The notes: generated by a model from the sequence alone, not told the origin. A stretch of DNA of 64,000 nt from Xylophilus sp. (GCA_009914555.1 WNDY01000005.1:1-64000), one strand, 5' to 3'. Shown: positions 31,905 to 41,714, numbered from the stretch's first letter. A program made the numbers and translations.

Positions 31905-32558
31905 ATGTCCCAAGAGAACCTCTCCTTCGACGACATCCTCGCCCGGCTGCGCGACTTCGGCGCCGCCACCGTCTACGAGGCCCAGGGCGCCTTCGGCGCG
32001 CTCGACGGCGGCATCAAGCCGCTCGACGCGGCCAGCCGCATCGCGGGCCCGGCCTTCACCGTCGATGCGCGGCCGGCCGACAACCTCGTGCTGCACCTCG
32101 CGGTGCAGAAGGCCCGGCCCGGTGACGTGCTCGTGGTCGATGCCAAGGGCTGCCTCGAAGCCGGGCCCTGGGGCGACATCCTGACGCTGCAGGCCCAGCA
32201 CAAAGGCATTGCGGCGCTGGTCATCGACGGATGTGTGCGTGACGCGGCGGCCATCGTGGCGAGCGGCTTCCCGGTGTTCTGCCGTGGGCTGTCGATCAAG
32301 GGCACGGGCAAGAACCAGCCGGGCCGACTGGGCATGCCGCTGAGCCTGGGCGGTGCCGTGGTGCGGCCGGGCGACATCGTTGTCGGCGACCGCGACGGTC
32401 TGGTCATCGTGCCGCGGGAACAGGCGGCTTCGGCCGTCGAGAAGAGCCAGGCGCGCGAGCAGAAGGAGCAGGCACAGCGCGAAGCGATCCTGCGCGGTAC
32501 GTCCACCGTGGAGTTGCTGGGCCTCCAGACTGCGCTGGACCGGCTCGGAATGGCCTGA
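31905..32558 (+). CDS. RraA-family protein (HMG/oxaloacetate aldolase-like)
   Basis: A 217-residue RraA/DlpA-type protein. AATVYEAQGAFGAL near residue 20, ARPADNLVLHLAVQKARPGDVLVVDA, the signature GPWGDILTLQAQHKGIAALVIDGCVRDA (the Gly-rich loop and the Arg-Asp pair used for pyruvate and metal binding) and GDIVVGDRDGLVIVP are all present. This suggests 4-hydroxy-4-methyl-2-oxoglutarate-type aldolase activity, typically the end of aromatic-acid catabolism. It follows the TctC gene by 23 bases. It is intact, whereas its sister copy upstream is broken. Confidence 0.8.
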   Translation: MSQENLSFDDILARLRDFGAATVYEAQGAFGALDGGIKPLDAASRIAGPAFTVDARPADNLVLHLAVQKARPGDVLVVDAKGCLEAGPWGDILTLQAQHKGIAALVIDGCVRDAAAIVASGFPVFCRGLSIKGTGKNQPGRLGMPLSLGGAVVRPGDIVVGDRDGLVIVPREQAASAVEKSQAREQKEQAQREAILRGTSTVELLGLQTALDRLGMA

Positions 32559-32680
32559 TCCCTCTGCGGGTACAGCCTCGGCGCGGCTGCGCGGCTGGCG
32601 CGGCGGTCGTGGCCAGCTCGTCCTGCGGCGCGAGCGCAGAATCCATCGGCGCTGCCGGACAAGCGGGAGTATAGGATTGG

Positions 32681-32701
32681 AGCCCTTTAAAATAAAGGGC
32701 T
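32681..32701. terminator. Perfect hairpin after the RraA gene
   Basis: AGCCCTTTA and TAAAGGGCT form a perfect 9-bp stem with an AAA loop, 122 bases after the RraA-like stop. It also lies just beyond the end of the minus-strand LysR remnant. Symmetric, so it could act in both directions. Confidence 0.5.
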
Positions 32702-32925
32702 AACCGTTGGTAATGGCGGGGGTATATGCATTACCTTCCGTTCGCTGCCGCTCGGCCGCATGACGCAGGTCGCTCAGGAAAGCCTCAGCCGCCGCGTCTG
32801 GCGCATGCTCCGCCACGAGCGCCGTCGCGGTGCGCCGCGCGTCGCGGCGACGGTGGCGGGCGCGATGCGGTAATCGAGGCTGCGCAGGCCGAAGTCCTGC
32901 CGCTGGAATCGCAGGGGGAGGGGTG
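32702..32925 (-). pseudogene. C-terminal remnant of a LysR-family regulator
   Basis: No start codon. Two adjacent frames encode QDFGLRSLDYRIAPATVAA and then ATALVAEHAPDAAAEAFLSDLRHA, which read as the last third of a LysR effector domain with one frameshift between them. It ends at a TAG near 32702, by the hairpin, and the rest of the gene is replaced by the cytochrome gene upstream. I infer a deletion remnant; the match is by sequence style only. Confidence 0.45.
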
Positions 32926-32926
32926 C

Positions 32927-33238
32927 TCACCGCACCGTCAGCACCCAGGCCGCGAGCTGCCTGGCTTCGGCCTCGCTGACCTGCGAGTTCGCCGGCATCG
33001 GCACCGGCCCCCAGACGCCCGCGCCGCCCTTCAGGATCTTGGCCGCGAGCTTGTCGGCCGCGCCCGGCTGGCCGGCGTACCTGGCCGCCACGTCCTTGTA
33101 CGACGGGCCGACCAGCTTGCGGTCCACCGCGTGGCAGGCCATGCATTGCTTCGCCTTGGCCAGCGCCAAGTCGGCCAGGGCAGGCGTGGAGCCGAGGATG
33201 CAGCCGGCGGCCAGGACGAGGGCGGGCAGTCGTTTCAT
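32927..33238 (-). CDS. Small periplasmic c-type cytochrome (c551/c552 type)
   Basis: A 103-residue monohaem cytochrome c. A signal peptide (LPALVLAAGCILGSTPALA) is followed by the haem-attachment motif CMACH and the typical VGPSYKDVAARYAG. The axial Met lies in VPMPANSQVSEAEARQLAAWVL. Such proteins carry electrons in the periplasm to terminal oxidases or nitrite/nitric-oxide reductases. It sits next to, and in opposite orientation to, the collapsed norB locus. ATG 33238 is chosen because the longer start adds residues before the signal peptide. Confidence 0.88.
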   Translation of the reverse strand: MKRLPALVLAAGCILGSTPALADLALAKAKQCMACHAVDRKLVGPSYKDVAARYAGQPGAADKLAAKILKGGAGVWGPVPMPANSQVSEAEARQLAAWVLTVR

Positions 33239-33394
33239 CGTGGGATTCTGTCGTTCGCGAAAAGGGCTGCGGGACATTGTAGTGACGCGGTCCCCGCGCC
33301 CGTCGGTGTCCCCGGCCCGGCAGTGGCCGGAAGAACGCTCCGTCGCGGCAAGGTTTGACGAAGGTCAGAGGGGCGCCGCAGGCCCTGCAGAGAA

Positions 33395-33417
33395 TAGGTG
33401 CATTCCCAATGCATCTT
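33395..33417. promoter_or_regulatory. NsrR-type operator
   Basis: An inverted repeat TAGGTGCATT-CCC-AATGCATCTT. The right half is the exact known NsrR half-site (AATGCATCTT) and the left half matches its complement in 8 of 10 positions. It lies directly upstream of the DUF2249 and norB remnants, the place expected for a nitric-oxide-controlled operator. Confidence 0.65.
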
Positions 33418-33441
33418 TATCTGTCCACCCACGGAGCCCCC

Positions 33442-33579
33442 GTGCCCGCACCAGCCGCCAGACGCGCGTTCGACGTGCGCCGGACCGCGCCCGACGACCG
33501 CCATCCGCTGATCTCCTCCACCTTGCGCAGCCTGGCCGCGGGCCGGCATGCGCCGCACGGCTGCGGCCGCCGCGCCTGA
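33442..33579 (+). pseudogene. DUF2249 protein, truncated by deletion
   Basis: GTG 33442 with GGAG upstream begins a protein whose residues (RRAFDVRRTAPDDRHPLISSTLRSLAAG) match the start of DUF2249, a small domain common in nitric-oxide and Fe-S repair loci. After LAAG the family sequence stops abruptly (the normal continuation with a VNDHDP-type motif is absent), and an unrelated Arg/His-rich tail ends at 33579. I read this as a deletion that removed the second half of the gene. An ATG at 33409 in frame overlaps the operator. Confidence 0.6.
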
Positions 33580-33614
33580 GGCGCCCGACCATCCGATTCG
33601 ACGGAGGAACCATC

Positions 33615-34607
33615 ATGGCATCCGCAAACAGGCTCTGGCGCTGGCTGGGCCTCATCTTCGGCCTGTCGTTCGGGGCCCTGGGCTGCCTGGGATGGCAGAT
33701 CTACCTGTCGGCGCCGCCTATTCCCCGGCAGGTCGTCACCACCGAAGGCGAGGTGCTCTACACGGGCGAGCAGATCCAGCTCGGCCAGCAGGCCTGGTTG
33801 GCCGCGGGCGGCCAGCAGTTCGGCACGGTCTGGGGCCACGGCAGCTACGTGGCGCCGGACTGGTCGGCCGACTGGCTGCACCGCGAGGCTGTGGCGCTGC
33901 AGGAGGGCTACGGCGCCGCAGCGCAGCCGGTGATTGCCGTCGGCGCCGTGTTCTCGGCCCTCGAAGTGGTGCCGCTGACGCTGATCGGGCTGGAGGCGCT
34001 GCAGACCTGGCGCCGCTCGAAGGATGTCGCCTGGCTCGGCGCCTACCGGTGGGTGATTCTGTCCTTCGCCGCGGTGGGCTTCTGGAACACCGTGGGCGCC
34101 GGCCTGCTGGGCTTTGCGATCAACCCGCCGGCCTCGCTCTACTACGTACAGGGCCTCAACATGACCGCCGCCCACGGCCATGCGGCGCTGTTCGGGGTCT
34201 ACGGCATGCTCGGCATCGGCCTCATGCTGTTCTGCCTGCGCGGCCTGTTCGACCGGCAGCTGCATGCCGACCGCTTCCTCAAGCCGGCCTTCTGCTGGGT
34301 CGAGACGATCCGTGGCAAGGGCGGCGGGCTGCGGCTGGCCCGGCCGGCCGACGGGATCAGCATTGGCCAGGTCGTGCGGGACACCGAGGGCCGGGCCCTG
34401 CCGGCCGAGTGCTTCGCCGACGGGCAGGGCGACTGCGTCATCGGCCGCTGCTGCCGCCTCAAGGGCGTGCTCGCCGAGGCGGTGGACGCGTTCTACGGTG
34501 TGCTGGACCGCTACACGCTCGCCGTCGTCGCCTGCAACCCGCAGGAGCTGGCGGCCATCCTCCATTTCCACCGGCCGGCCGCGAATGCGGCGCGGGCCGT
34601 CGCGTAG
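33615..34607 (+). pseudogene. Chimeric ORF: quinol nitric-oxide reductase pieces fused to NsrR C-terminus
   Basis: An uninterrupted 330-codon ORF with a good ribosome site (GGAGG), made of three pieces. Residues 1-100 are the N-terminus of a quinol-dependent NorB (first helix, then GGQQFGTVWGHGSYVAPDWSADWL). Residues about 105-228 are the last NorB helices (LYYVQGLNMTAAHGHAALFGVYGMLG includes the HGH haem ligands). Some 350 residues of NorB between them are absent. At about 34299 the sequence switches in frame to the C-terminal half of NsrR (VETIRGKGGGLRLARPADG), with all three cluster cysteines (AECF, GDC, CCRL). The NorB active site and the NsrR DNA-binding domain are lost. Whether the fusion is translated into a stable protein is unknown. 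Confidence 0.85.
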
Positions 34608-34622
34608 AGAAGGGCACGCGCC

Positions 34623-34967
34623 ATGAGCGAAGCAACATGCCTGCCGCCGTATCCCTATGAAGGCCCCGAGGAACTGCGCGCGCCGGTCCTCGCCGCACTG
34701 CGCCGTGTGGTGGACCCCGAGGTGGCGCTGAACATCGTGGACGTCGGCCTCGTCTACGGCGTCGCGGTGACCGCGCAGCGCCTGCATGTGCGGCTGGCGA
34801 TGACGTCGGCCGCCTGTCCCGTCGCCGATGTCATCGTCGGGGATGTCAGCGCGGAACTGGACCGGGTGGCGCCGGACGGCGCGGCCGTGGACGTCGAACT
34901 CGTCTGGGAGCCGCCCTGGACCACCGACCGCATGAGCGACCGGGCCAAGGCGTTCATGGGCTGGTAG
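34623..34967 (+). CDS. MIP18/DUF59-family Fe-S assembly protein
   Basis: A 114-residue single-domain DUF59 (PaaD/SufT-like) protein that helps Fe-S cluster assembly or transfer. VLAALRRVVDPEVALNIVDVGLVYGV and the conserved Cys region MTSAACPVADVIVGDV are clear, as is the ending WEPPWTTDRMSDRAKAFMGW. It follows the norB-nsrR chimera by 15 bases, and its normal context with norB and DUF2249 is repair of clusters hit by nitric oxide. Intact. Confidence 0.85.
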   Translation: MSEATCLPPYPYEGPEELRAPVLAALRRVVDPEVALNIVDVGLVYGVAVTAQRLHVRLAMTSAACPVADVIVGDVSAELDRVAPDGAAVDVELVWEPPWTTDRMSDRAKAFMGW

Positions 34968-34978
34968 GCGGCCGGGGC

Positions 34979-36082
34979 ATGCACCGCGCCGCACCGTCCC
35001 GCACGGCATGGCCGGCCGCGCCGCTGCGCCTGGCCCTGGCGCCGCTGGTCGTGGTGGCCTTGGCGGCCGGGCTGGCCGGCGGCCTCGCGCGCGCCGGCGT
35101 CGGCCTGCCGGCAGCGCTCGCGGGGGACTGGCTCGGCCCGGCCGCCATGGCGCATGCCTTCCTCATGGTCTGCGCCTTCATGGGCACGGTCATCGGCGTC
35201 GAGCGCGCCGTGGCGGTCCGGCACCCGCTGGCGTTCGCCGGCCCGCTGGCCTCGGGCGTGGCCGGCGCCGCCGCGCTCTGCGGGTGGCCGGCGAGCGCAG
35301 CCTGGCTGGCCGCCGCCGCGGCGCTGGCCTTCGTCGCGGTCAACGTGGCCGTGGTCATGCGCCAGCGCGCCGCGCACACCGTGCTGCTGCTCGTGGGGGC
35401 GCTGGCCTGGGCGGCCGGCTGCCTGCTGCATGCGCTCGGCGCGCTGCCGGGCGCGGTGGTGCCGTGGTGGTTCGCCTTCCTCGTCCTGACCATTGCCGCC
35501 GAACGGCTGGAGATGACGCGGCTCATGCGCCGCCGGCGCGGCGCCGCGCCGGCGCTGCATGCCGTGCTGGGCGCCCTGCTGCTCGGCGCGGGGCTCTCGG
35601 CGGTCTGGCCCGTGGAGGGCGGGGTGCTGTACGGCCTGGCGCTCGCAGCCCTGGCTGCCTGGCTGCTGGCCTTCGACATCGCGCGCCGCACGGTCCGCGC
35701 GCAGGGGCTGAGCCGCTACATGGCGGTCTGCCTGCTGCTGGGCTACGTCTGGCTCGGCGTCGCCGGCTGCGCCTGGACGGCGACGGCGCTCGGGCTGCCT
35801 TGGCGGGACGCGGCCCTGCATGCGCTGGCGCTGGGCTTCGTCTTCGGCATGATGCTCGGCCATGCGCCGGTCATCCTGCCGGCCGTCGCGCGGGTCAAGG
35901 TGCTGTTCGGCTGGCCGTACTACCTGCCGCTGGTGCTGCTGCACGGCTCGCTGGCCGTGCGCCTGCTGGCGGTGCATGCCGATGCGCGCGCCCTGGCCGC
36001 CGGGGCGGCCGGCAATGCGCTCGCCATCGCGCTGTTCGCCGCCACGATTGCCGGCTCCGCGCTTGCCTGGGGGCGCCGCTGA
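34979..36082 (+). CDS. Polytopic membrane protein, NnrS-like
   Basis: A 367-residue integral membrane protein with about ten to twelve helices, very rich in Ala and Leu. [25 protein letters not shown] and [30 protein letters not shown] are the parts with charged residues inside helices. Proteins like this are commonly encoded with norB and are related to NnrS, a haem-copper membrane protein that lessens nitrosative stress. The assignment rests on context and these motifs. It begins 11 bases after the DUF59 gene and is intact. Confidence 0.65.
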   Translation: MHRAAPSRTAWPAAPLRLALAPLVVVALAAGLAGGLARAGVGLPAALAGDWLGPAAMAHAFLMVCAFMGTVIGVERAVAVRHPLAFAGPLASGVAGAAALCGWPASAAWLAAAAALAFVAVNVAVVMRQRAAHTVLLLVGALAWAAGCLLHALGALPGAVVPWWFAFLVLTIAAERLEMTRLMRRRRGAAPALHAVLGALLLGAGLSAVWPVEGGVLYGLALAALAAWLLAFDIARRTVRAQGLSRYMAVCLLLGYVWLGVAGCAWTATALGLPWRDAALHALALGFVFGMMLGHAPVILPAVARVKVLFGWPYYLPLVLLHGSLAVRLLAVHADARALAAGAAGNALAIALFAATIAGSALAWGRR

Positions 36083-36150
36083 CGCCGCCCCGGCAGAATC
36101 GCGCCGTCGTTCTTCCTTTTTTCCGCGCCGCCGCGAAAGGAGTTGTCGCC

Positions 36151-36396
36151 ATGTACCTGCTCGGCCTCGGCATCGTGCTGCTGCTGCTCAAGACCTTCGA
36201 GATCGGCCCGGTCGCCGCCTGGCCGTGGTGGTGGACGCTGGTGCCGTTCGCGCTCGCGGCCGCCTGGTGGGCCTGGGCCGATGCCACCGGCTACACGCGC
36301 CGCCGCGCGATGGAGAAGATGGAGCGCCGCAAGCAGGACCGCATCGACCGTCAGCGCGCCGCGATGGGCCAGCCGCCGAAGCGGCGCGGCAAGTAA
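36151..36396 (+). CDS. Small Trp-rich membrane protein (TIGR04438 type)
   Basis: An 81-residue protein with two hydrophobic segments joined by a Trp-rich stretch ([28 protein letters not shown]), followed by a strongly basic tail ([20 protein letters not shown]). This is the layout of the TIGR04438 small Trp-rich proteins, common in Burkholderiales, of unknown function. Ribosome site AAAGGAG precedes ATG 36151. Confidence 0.8.
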   Translation: MYLLGLGIVLLLLKTFEIGPVAAWPWWWTLVPFALAAAWWAWADATGYTRRRAMEKMERRKQDRIDRQRAAMGQPPKRRGK

Positions 36397-36533
36397 CGCC
36401 GCTGTCACGAAACACGCGCTGCGAGATAATCGCCGCTTGCCCCCGCGCGGCTCAAGAGGCACGCCTGCCCGGGCATTCCAGAGGCCACCATCGCCACGGC
36501 CCGTTTTTCGCGACCCTCTCACTCTCGACCACG

Positions 36534-38393
36534 ATGCCCGCATACCGTTCCAAGACCTCGACCGCCGGCCGCAACATGGCGGGCGCGCGCTCCCTGTGGC
36601 GCGCCACCGGCATGAAGGATGACGACTTCTCCAAGCCGATCATCGCGGTGGTCAACTCGTTCACCCAGTTCGTGCCGGGCCACGTCCACCTGAAGGACCT
36701 GGGCCAGCTCGTCGCGCGCGAGATCGAAGCTGCCGGCGGCGTCGCCAAGGAGTTCAACACCATCGCGGTGGACGACGGCATCGCCATGGGCCACGACGGC
36801 ATGCTGTATTCGCTGCCGAGCCGCGACATCATCGCCGACTCGGTCGAGTACATGGTCAACGCGCATTGTGCCGACGCCATGGTCTGCATCTCCAACTGCG
36901 ACAAGATCACGCCCGGCATGCTGATGGCCGCCATGCGGCTCAACATCCCGGCGATCTTCGTCTCCGGCGGCCCGATGGAGGCCGGCAAGACCCAACTGGT
37001 CAACCCGGTCACCAAGACCATCGAGTTCAAGAAGCTCGACCTGGTCGACGCGATGGTGATCGCCGCCGACCAGCGGTACTCCGACGCCGACGTGGCCGAG
37101 GTCGAGCGCTCGGCCTGCCCGACCTGCGGCTCCTGCTCGGGCATGTTCACCGCCAACTCGATGAACTGCCTGACCGAGGCGCTGGGCCTGTCGCTGCCGG
37201 GCAACGGCACCGTCGTCGCCACGCACGCCGACCGCGAGCAGCTGTTCAAGCGCGCCGGGCGCCGCATCGTCGAGCTGGCCAGGCAGTACTACGAGCAGGA
37301 CGACGCGCGCGTGCTGCCGCGCTCGGTCGGATTCAAGGCCTTCGAGAACGCGATGACGCTCGACATCGCCATGGGCGGCTCGACTAACACCATCCTGCAC
37401 CTGCTGGCGATCGCGCGCGAAGCCGAGATCAAGTTCGACATGGCCGACATCGACCGCCTCTCGCGCGTCGTGCCGCAGCTCTGCAAGGTCGCGCCCAACA
37501 CCAACAAGTACCACATCGAGGACGTGCACCGCGCCGGCGGCATCTTCGCCATCCTCGGCGAGCTGGACCGCGCCGGCCGGCTGCACACCGACGTGCCGAC
37601 CGTGCACGCGCCCACGCTCGGCGATGCGCTGGCGCAGTGGGACATCGTCCGCACCCAGGACGAGGCCGTGCGAACCTTCTACCGGGCCGGCCCCGCCGGC
37701 ATCCCGACGCAGGTCGCCTTCAGCCAGAATACCCGCTGGCCGAGCCTGGACCTCGACCGCGCCGAAGGCTGCATCCGCTCCTACGACCATGCGTTCAGCA
37801 AGGAAGGCGGCTTGGCCGTGCTGACCGGCAACATCGCGCTGGACGGCTGCGTGGTCAAGTCCGCCGGCGTGGACGAGAGCATCCTCGTCTTCGAGGGCAC
37901 GGCCCATGTGACCGAATCGCAGGACGAGGCGGTCGAAAACATTCTGGGCGACAAGGTCAAGGCCGGCGACATCGTCATCGTGCGCTACGAAGGCCCCAAG
38001 GGCGGCCCCGGCATGCAGGAGATGCTCTACCCGACGAGCTACATCAAGTCCAAGGGCCTGGGCAAGGCCTGCGCGCTGCTGACCGACGGCCGCTTCTCGG
38101 GCGGCACCTCGGGCCTGTCGATCGGCCACTGCTCGCCCGAGGCGGCGGCCGGCGGCGCGATCGGCCTCGTGAGGAACGGCGACCGCATCCGCATCGACAT
38201 TCCCAACCGCACCATTAACGTGCTGGTCAGCGATGAAGAGCTGGCCCACCGCCGCGAGGCGCAGAACGCCAAGGGCTGGAAGCCTGCGCTACCGCGCCCG
38301 CGCAAGGTGTCGGCCGCGCTCAAGGCTTATGCCAAGCTGGTGATGTCGGCCGACAAGGGCGCCGTGCGCGACCTGTCGCTGCTGGACGATTGA
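36534..38393 (+). CDS. ilvD: Dihydroxy-acid dehydratase
   Basis: A 619-residue enzyme that dehydrates 2,3-dihydroxy-3-methylbutanoate and its homologue, the third step of valine, isoleucine and leucine synthesis. The Fe-S cluster cysteines are in [15 protein letters not shown] and [19 protein letters not shown], the Asp ligand in [12 protein letters not shown], the catalytic-region [14 protein letters not shown] near the end. It is a normal-length, intact gene of the long (E. coli-like) branch. It ends 5 bases before a thioesterase gene. Confidence 0.96.
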   Translation: MPAYRSKTSTAGRNMAGARSLWRATGMKDDDFSKPIIAVVNSFTQFVPGHVHLKDLGQLVAREIEAAGGVAKEFNTIAVDDGIAMGHDGMLYSLPSRDIIADSVEYMVNAHCADAMVCISNCDKITPGMLMAAMRLNIPAIFVSGGPMEAGKTQLVNPVTKTIEFKKLDLVDAMVIAADQRYSDADVAEVERSACPTCGSCSGMFTANSMNCLTEALGLSLPGNGTVVATHADREQLFKRAGRRIVELARQYYEQDDARVLPRSVGFKAFENAMTLDIAMGGSTNTILHLLAIAREAEIKFDMADIDRLSRVVPQLCKVAPNTNKYHIEDVHRAGGIFAILGELDRAGRLHTDVPTVHAPTLGDALAQWDIVRTQDEAVRTFYRAGPAGIPTQVAFSQNTRWPSLDLDRAEGCIRSYDHAFSKEGGLAVLTGNIALDGCVVKSAGVDESILVFEGTAHVTESQDEAVENILGDKVKAGDIVIVRYEGPKGGPGMQEMLYPTSYIKSKGLGKACALLTDGRFSGGTSGLSIGHCSPEAAAGGAIGLVRNGDRIRIDIPNRTINVLVSDEELAHRREAQNAKGWKPALPRPRKVSAALKAYAKLVMSADKGAVRDLSLLDD

Positions 38394-38398
38394 GGCTC

Positions 38399-38845
38399 AT
38401 GGAACCCGAGGCCGGCCGGCCCATGGACGATCTGCACCAGCGGATCGCCGGCAGCTTCGCCGCCCAGGGCCTGATGACCACGCTCGGGGCGCGGCTGGCC
38501 TTCGTTGCCGAGGGCGAGGTGCACGTCGCGCTGCCGTTTTCCGCCGGCCTGTCGCAGCAGCATGGCTACGTGCACGCCGGCGCCGTGGCGAGCGTCGTGG
38601 ACAGCGCCTGCGGCTTCGCGGCGCTGACCCTGGCGCCGCCGCGGTGCGAGGTGGTCGCGGCGGAGTTCAAGGTCAACTTCGTGCGGCCCGCGGTAGGTGC
38701 CCGCTTCCTCGCGGTGGGCCGGGTGCAGCACGCGGGGAGGAAGCTCACGGTGTGCACCGGGGAATTGCGCGCGTTCCCCGCAGAGGGGCCGCACTACAAG
38801 GTGGTGGCGCTGATGCAGTCCACCATCGTCAACGTGGAGCAGTGA
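38399..38845 (+). CDS. PaaI-family hotdog thioesterase
   Basis: A 148-residue hotdog-fold thioesterase. The active-site signature is QQHGYVHAGAVASVVDSACGFAALT, with the His-Gly and Asp that activate water, and the following strand AEFKVNFVRPAVG is typical. Such enzymes hydrolyse aromatic or short acyl-CoA thioesters; the substrate here is unknown. ATG 38399 lies just after ilvD, so they may be cotranscribed. Another ATG at 38423 is possible. Confidence 0.8.
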   Translation: MEPEAGRPMDDLHQRIAGSFAAQGLMTTLGARLAFVAEGEVHVALPFSAGLSQQHGYVHAGAVASVVDSACGFAALTLAPPRCEVVAAEFKVNFVRPAVGARFLAVGRVQHAGRKLTVCTGELRAFPAEGPHYKVVALMQSTIVNVEQ

Positions 38846-38862
38846 CCGCGGGGCGCGTGCGG

Positions 38863-39345
38863 TCAGTCGTCCGGGCCGGCGCCGGTCTGCGACTGCAGGT
38901 AGTTGTGCAGGCCGATCTTGTCGATCAGGCCGATCTGCTTCTCCAGCCAGTAGGCGTGGTCTTCCTCGGTATCGCGCAACTGGGCCAGCAGGATGTCGCG
39001 GCTCACGTAGTCGCCCGCGCTCTCGCACAGCTGCATGCCGCGCTGCAGCGCGTCGCGCACCTCGTACTCGGTGGCCAGGTCCTTGCGCAGCATCTCGGGC
39101 ACCGTCTCGCCGGGCGTGAAGTCCTTGGGCCGCATGTCGGGGCGGCCGCCGAGGAAAAGGATGCGGCGCAGCAGCGCGTCGGCATGCTGCGTCTCTTCCT
39201 GCATCTCGTGGTCCAGGCGGGTGTAGAGGCGGGTGAAGCCCTGGTCTTCGTAGATGCGCGAGTGGGCGAAATACTGGTCGCGCGCGGCCAGCTCGCCGCG
39301 CAGCAGATCCTTGAGATAGTCGACGACTTGCGGGTTTCCCTGCAT
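38863..39345 (-). CDS. Bacterioferritin-family protein lacking the haem methionine
   Basis: A 160-residue ferritin subunit (24-mer cage) that stores iron. The di-iron centre residues are visible: Glu in [13 protein letters not shown], Glu-x-x-His in [15 protein letters not shown], Glu in [13 protein letters not shown] and the last pair in [14 protein letters not shown]. In E. coli Bfr the haem ligand is Met52 in the segment HESIDEMKHAD. The aligned position here is Thr ([11 protein letters not shown]), so this subunit probably does not bind haem. It lies downstream of two TonB receptor pseudogenes in an iron-related block. Confidence 0.85.
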   Translation of the reverse strand: MQGNPQVVDYLKDLLRGELAARDQYFAHSRIYEDQGFTRLYTRLDHEMQEETQHADALLRRILFLGGRPDMRPKDFTPGETVPEMLRKDLATEYEVRDALQRGMQLCESAGDYVSRDILLAQLRDTEEDHAYWLEKQIGLIDKIGLHNYLQSQTGAGPDD

Positions 39346-39406
39346 GGTGTTTTCCTTCTTCTGAAGGCAAGGAGTATCACCCGGGCTGCGGCTTGCGGCG
39401 GCAATT

Positions 39407-39461
39407 CCCCGCGATGGCGTTCTGCATGCGTACCGGCATCAGAAACGTTCGCATCGCGGGG
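39407..39461 (-). repeat. Inverted repeat between the TonB receptor and bacterioferritin genes
   Basis: CCCCGCGATG (39407-39416) and CATCGCGGGG (39452-39461) form perfect 10-base arms, with further partial pairing inside. It lies after the receptor stop and before the bacterioferritin start. It may be a terminator or a leader structure. Confidence 0.5.
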
Positions 39462-39471
39462 AGGAAAGCCG

Positions 39472-41714
39472 TCAGAAGTCGAACTGCGCCGACACCGTCA
39501 GCGTGCGCGGCAGGCCGGTGGTGGAGTAGCCGTTGATGCCGGTGATCCAGTACGCCTTGTCGGTCACGTTTTCGAGGTTGGCGCGCAGCACCACGGGCGT
39601 GTTCACCAGCTTCGTTGCGTAGCGCGCGCCGAGGTCCAGGCGCGTCCAGCCGGGCGTGCGCAGCGTGTTGGCGGCGTCGATGTAGACGGCCGACGAGCTG
39701 ATGACGCGGCCGTTGAGGCTCAGGCCCGGCACCCACGGCGTATCCCAGTCCAGGCCCAGGTTGTAGTTGTGGCCCGGCACGCCCGTGGCCTTGTTGCCCT
39801 CGTTGGCGCCGCCTTGCTGGCGGGTGAGCTTGGCGTCGTTGAACGCCGCGCTGGCCATCAGGCGCAGGCCGCGCTGCAGTTCGCCGTAGGCCGTCAGCTC
39901 TAGGCCGCGGTTGCGCTGCTCGCCGCCGTAGCTGTAGTGGTTCTTGCTGGGGTCTGTAGTCGAGGTCGTGGAGTAGCCGCTGGGCTGCTTGATCTGGTAG
40001 ATGGCGGCCTGCGTGGTGATGCGGCCCCAGTCCGCCTTGACGCCCGCTTCGATCTGCTTGGACTTGTAGGGCGGGATGACCTCGCCCGCGTTGTCGTAGG
40101 CCGGGCTCGCCGTCTCGGACACCTTGCTGCCGCGCGTGAGGCCGGCTGTGTAGTTGGCATAGACCGAGGTGTTGCGCGTCGGCTTGAACACCACGCCCCC
40201 CAGCGGCGTGGTGCTGCTGGCCTTGTAGTTGCCGGACAGGCTGGAGCTGACGGTGGAATATTCGTTGGCTGCGGTCGATGCGTAGGTGAACGCATAGTTC
40301 GTGTAGTCCATCGTCTGCCTGCGCGCGCCCACCGTGACCAGCAGGCGGTCGTCGAGGAAGGCCAGGGTGTCGGTGATGGCGATGCTGTGCTGCTTGTTCT
40401 CGGTGGACTTGAGCGGCGAGCCGTGTGCGCTGGACAGCGGGGCGGCGGCCACGGGGCTATACAGGCTCGACGCGGTGGAGACCGAACTGTAGGTGTAGTA
40501 GTAGCTCGAGTCCTGCGACATGTAGTTCAGGCCCAGGGCGACCGTGTGCTTGACGGCGCCGGTGGCGAAGCGGGTGCGCAGGCCGAGGTCGGCTGACTTG
40601 GACTCCAGGAGCTGGTCGTACCAGGCATTGGTGATGCTGAACGTGCCCGCGGCGTTGGGCCTGCCGCTGGGGAAGTCCTGCGCAGACTTCGCCTGCGACC
40701 AGCCGATGCCGCCGTAGAGCGTGGTGCTGTCGCCGATGTCCTGCTCCAGGCGCGAAGAAACGAGCTTGAGGCTGTCCTTGAGCTTGGCGCCGGGGTAGAT
40801 GGCCGTTCGCGGATCGGGCACGGCAGGCACCGAACTCGCGTTGGCCAGGCTGGTCTGGTTGCGGTAGTTCTCCGTCTTGCCGTCGGTGGCGACGGCGTCG
40901 AGCGACCAACGGGTGCGCCCGCCCGCGTAGTCCAGACCGAGGGAGCCGAGGTTGAGGTTCTGCTTGCCGCCGTCGATGGTGCCTTCGCCGCCGCGCACGA
41001 GGCCGTTGACGCGGATGCCCCATTCGTTGTCCTGGCCGAAGCGGCGGCCCACGTCCAGGTGGGCGCCGAAGTTCGCCTTGCCCATGTAGCTGGTCGTCAG
41101 GCGGGTGAGCGGGACGTCGCCCGCGCGCTTGGTCACGACGTTGATGCTGCCGCCCACGCTGCCGCTGGGGCCGACGCCGTTGGTCAATGCGCCGGGGCCC
41201 TTGAGCACTTCGATGCGTTCGATGAATTCCAGCGGAATGCGGGTGGCCGGGGCCAGACCGTACAGGCCGTTGATGCTGACGTCGGTGTTGGACAGGGTGA
41301 AGCCGCGGATCTGGAATTCATCGCCGTAGCCGCCGCGTGCGGTCAGCGGGCGCACCGATGCGTCGTTCATCACCACGTCGGACACGCTCTGGGCCTGCTG
41401 GTTCTCGATCAGCTCCGAGGTGTAGTTGGTGGTGCTGAAGGGCACGTTCATCAGATCGACCCGGCCCAGCAGCCCAAGTCGCCGCCGCGCGCCAGCTGGC
41501 CGCCCGAATAGGTCTTCTGCAGGCCGCCGATGGCTTCGGCCTGGTCGGTCACCTCGACCTGCTGGAGCGTCGAGCCCGACGGTGCGGTTTGCGCCGCCAC
41601 GCCGGCCGCGGCGACGGCGAGCCCGGCGCCGAGGCACTGGCGGATCAGGCGCGCAAGCGGCGTGGGTGCGAAGCAGGGACGGGCATGCGAGGAATGGCTG
41701 CTCATGGTTTTCAT
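39472..41714 (-). pseudogene. TonB-dependent siderophore receptor, single frameshift near the N-terminus
   Basis: An outer-membrane TonB-dependent siderophore receptor of about 747 residues if repaired. ATG 41714 starts a signal peptide and plug beginning (QQVEVTDQAEAIGGLQKTYSGGQLARGG). Near 41475 the frame is lost within TTGGGCTGCTGGG and the remainder is open in another frame (MNVPFSTTNYTSELIENQQAQ, RGFTLSNTDVSINGLYGL, the whole barrel, and the C-terminal Phe in LTVSAQFDF). One base inserted would restore it. The rest is perfectly open, so this is either a very recent mutation or a base-calling error in a G-rich run. It is in the fecI-fecR-receptor block. Confidence 0.75.
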
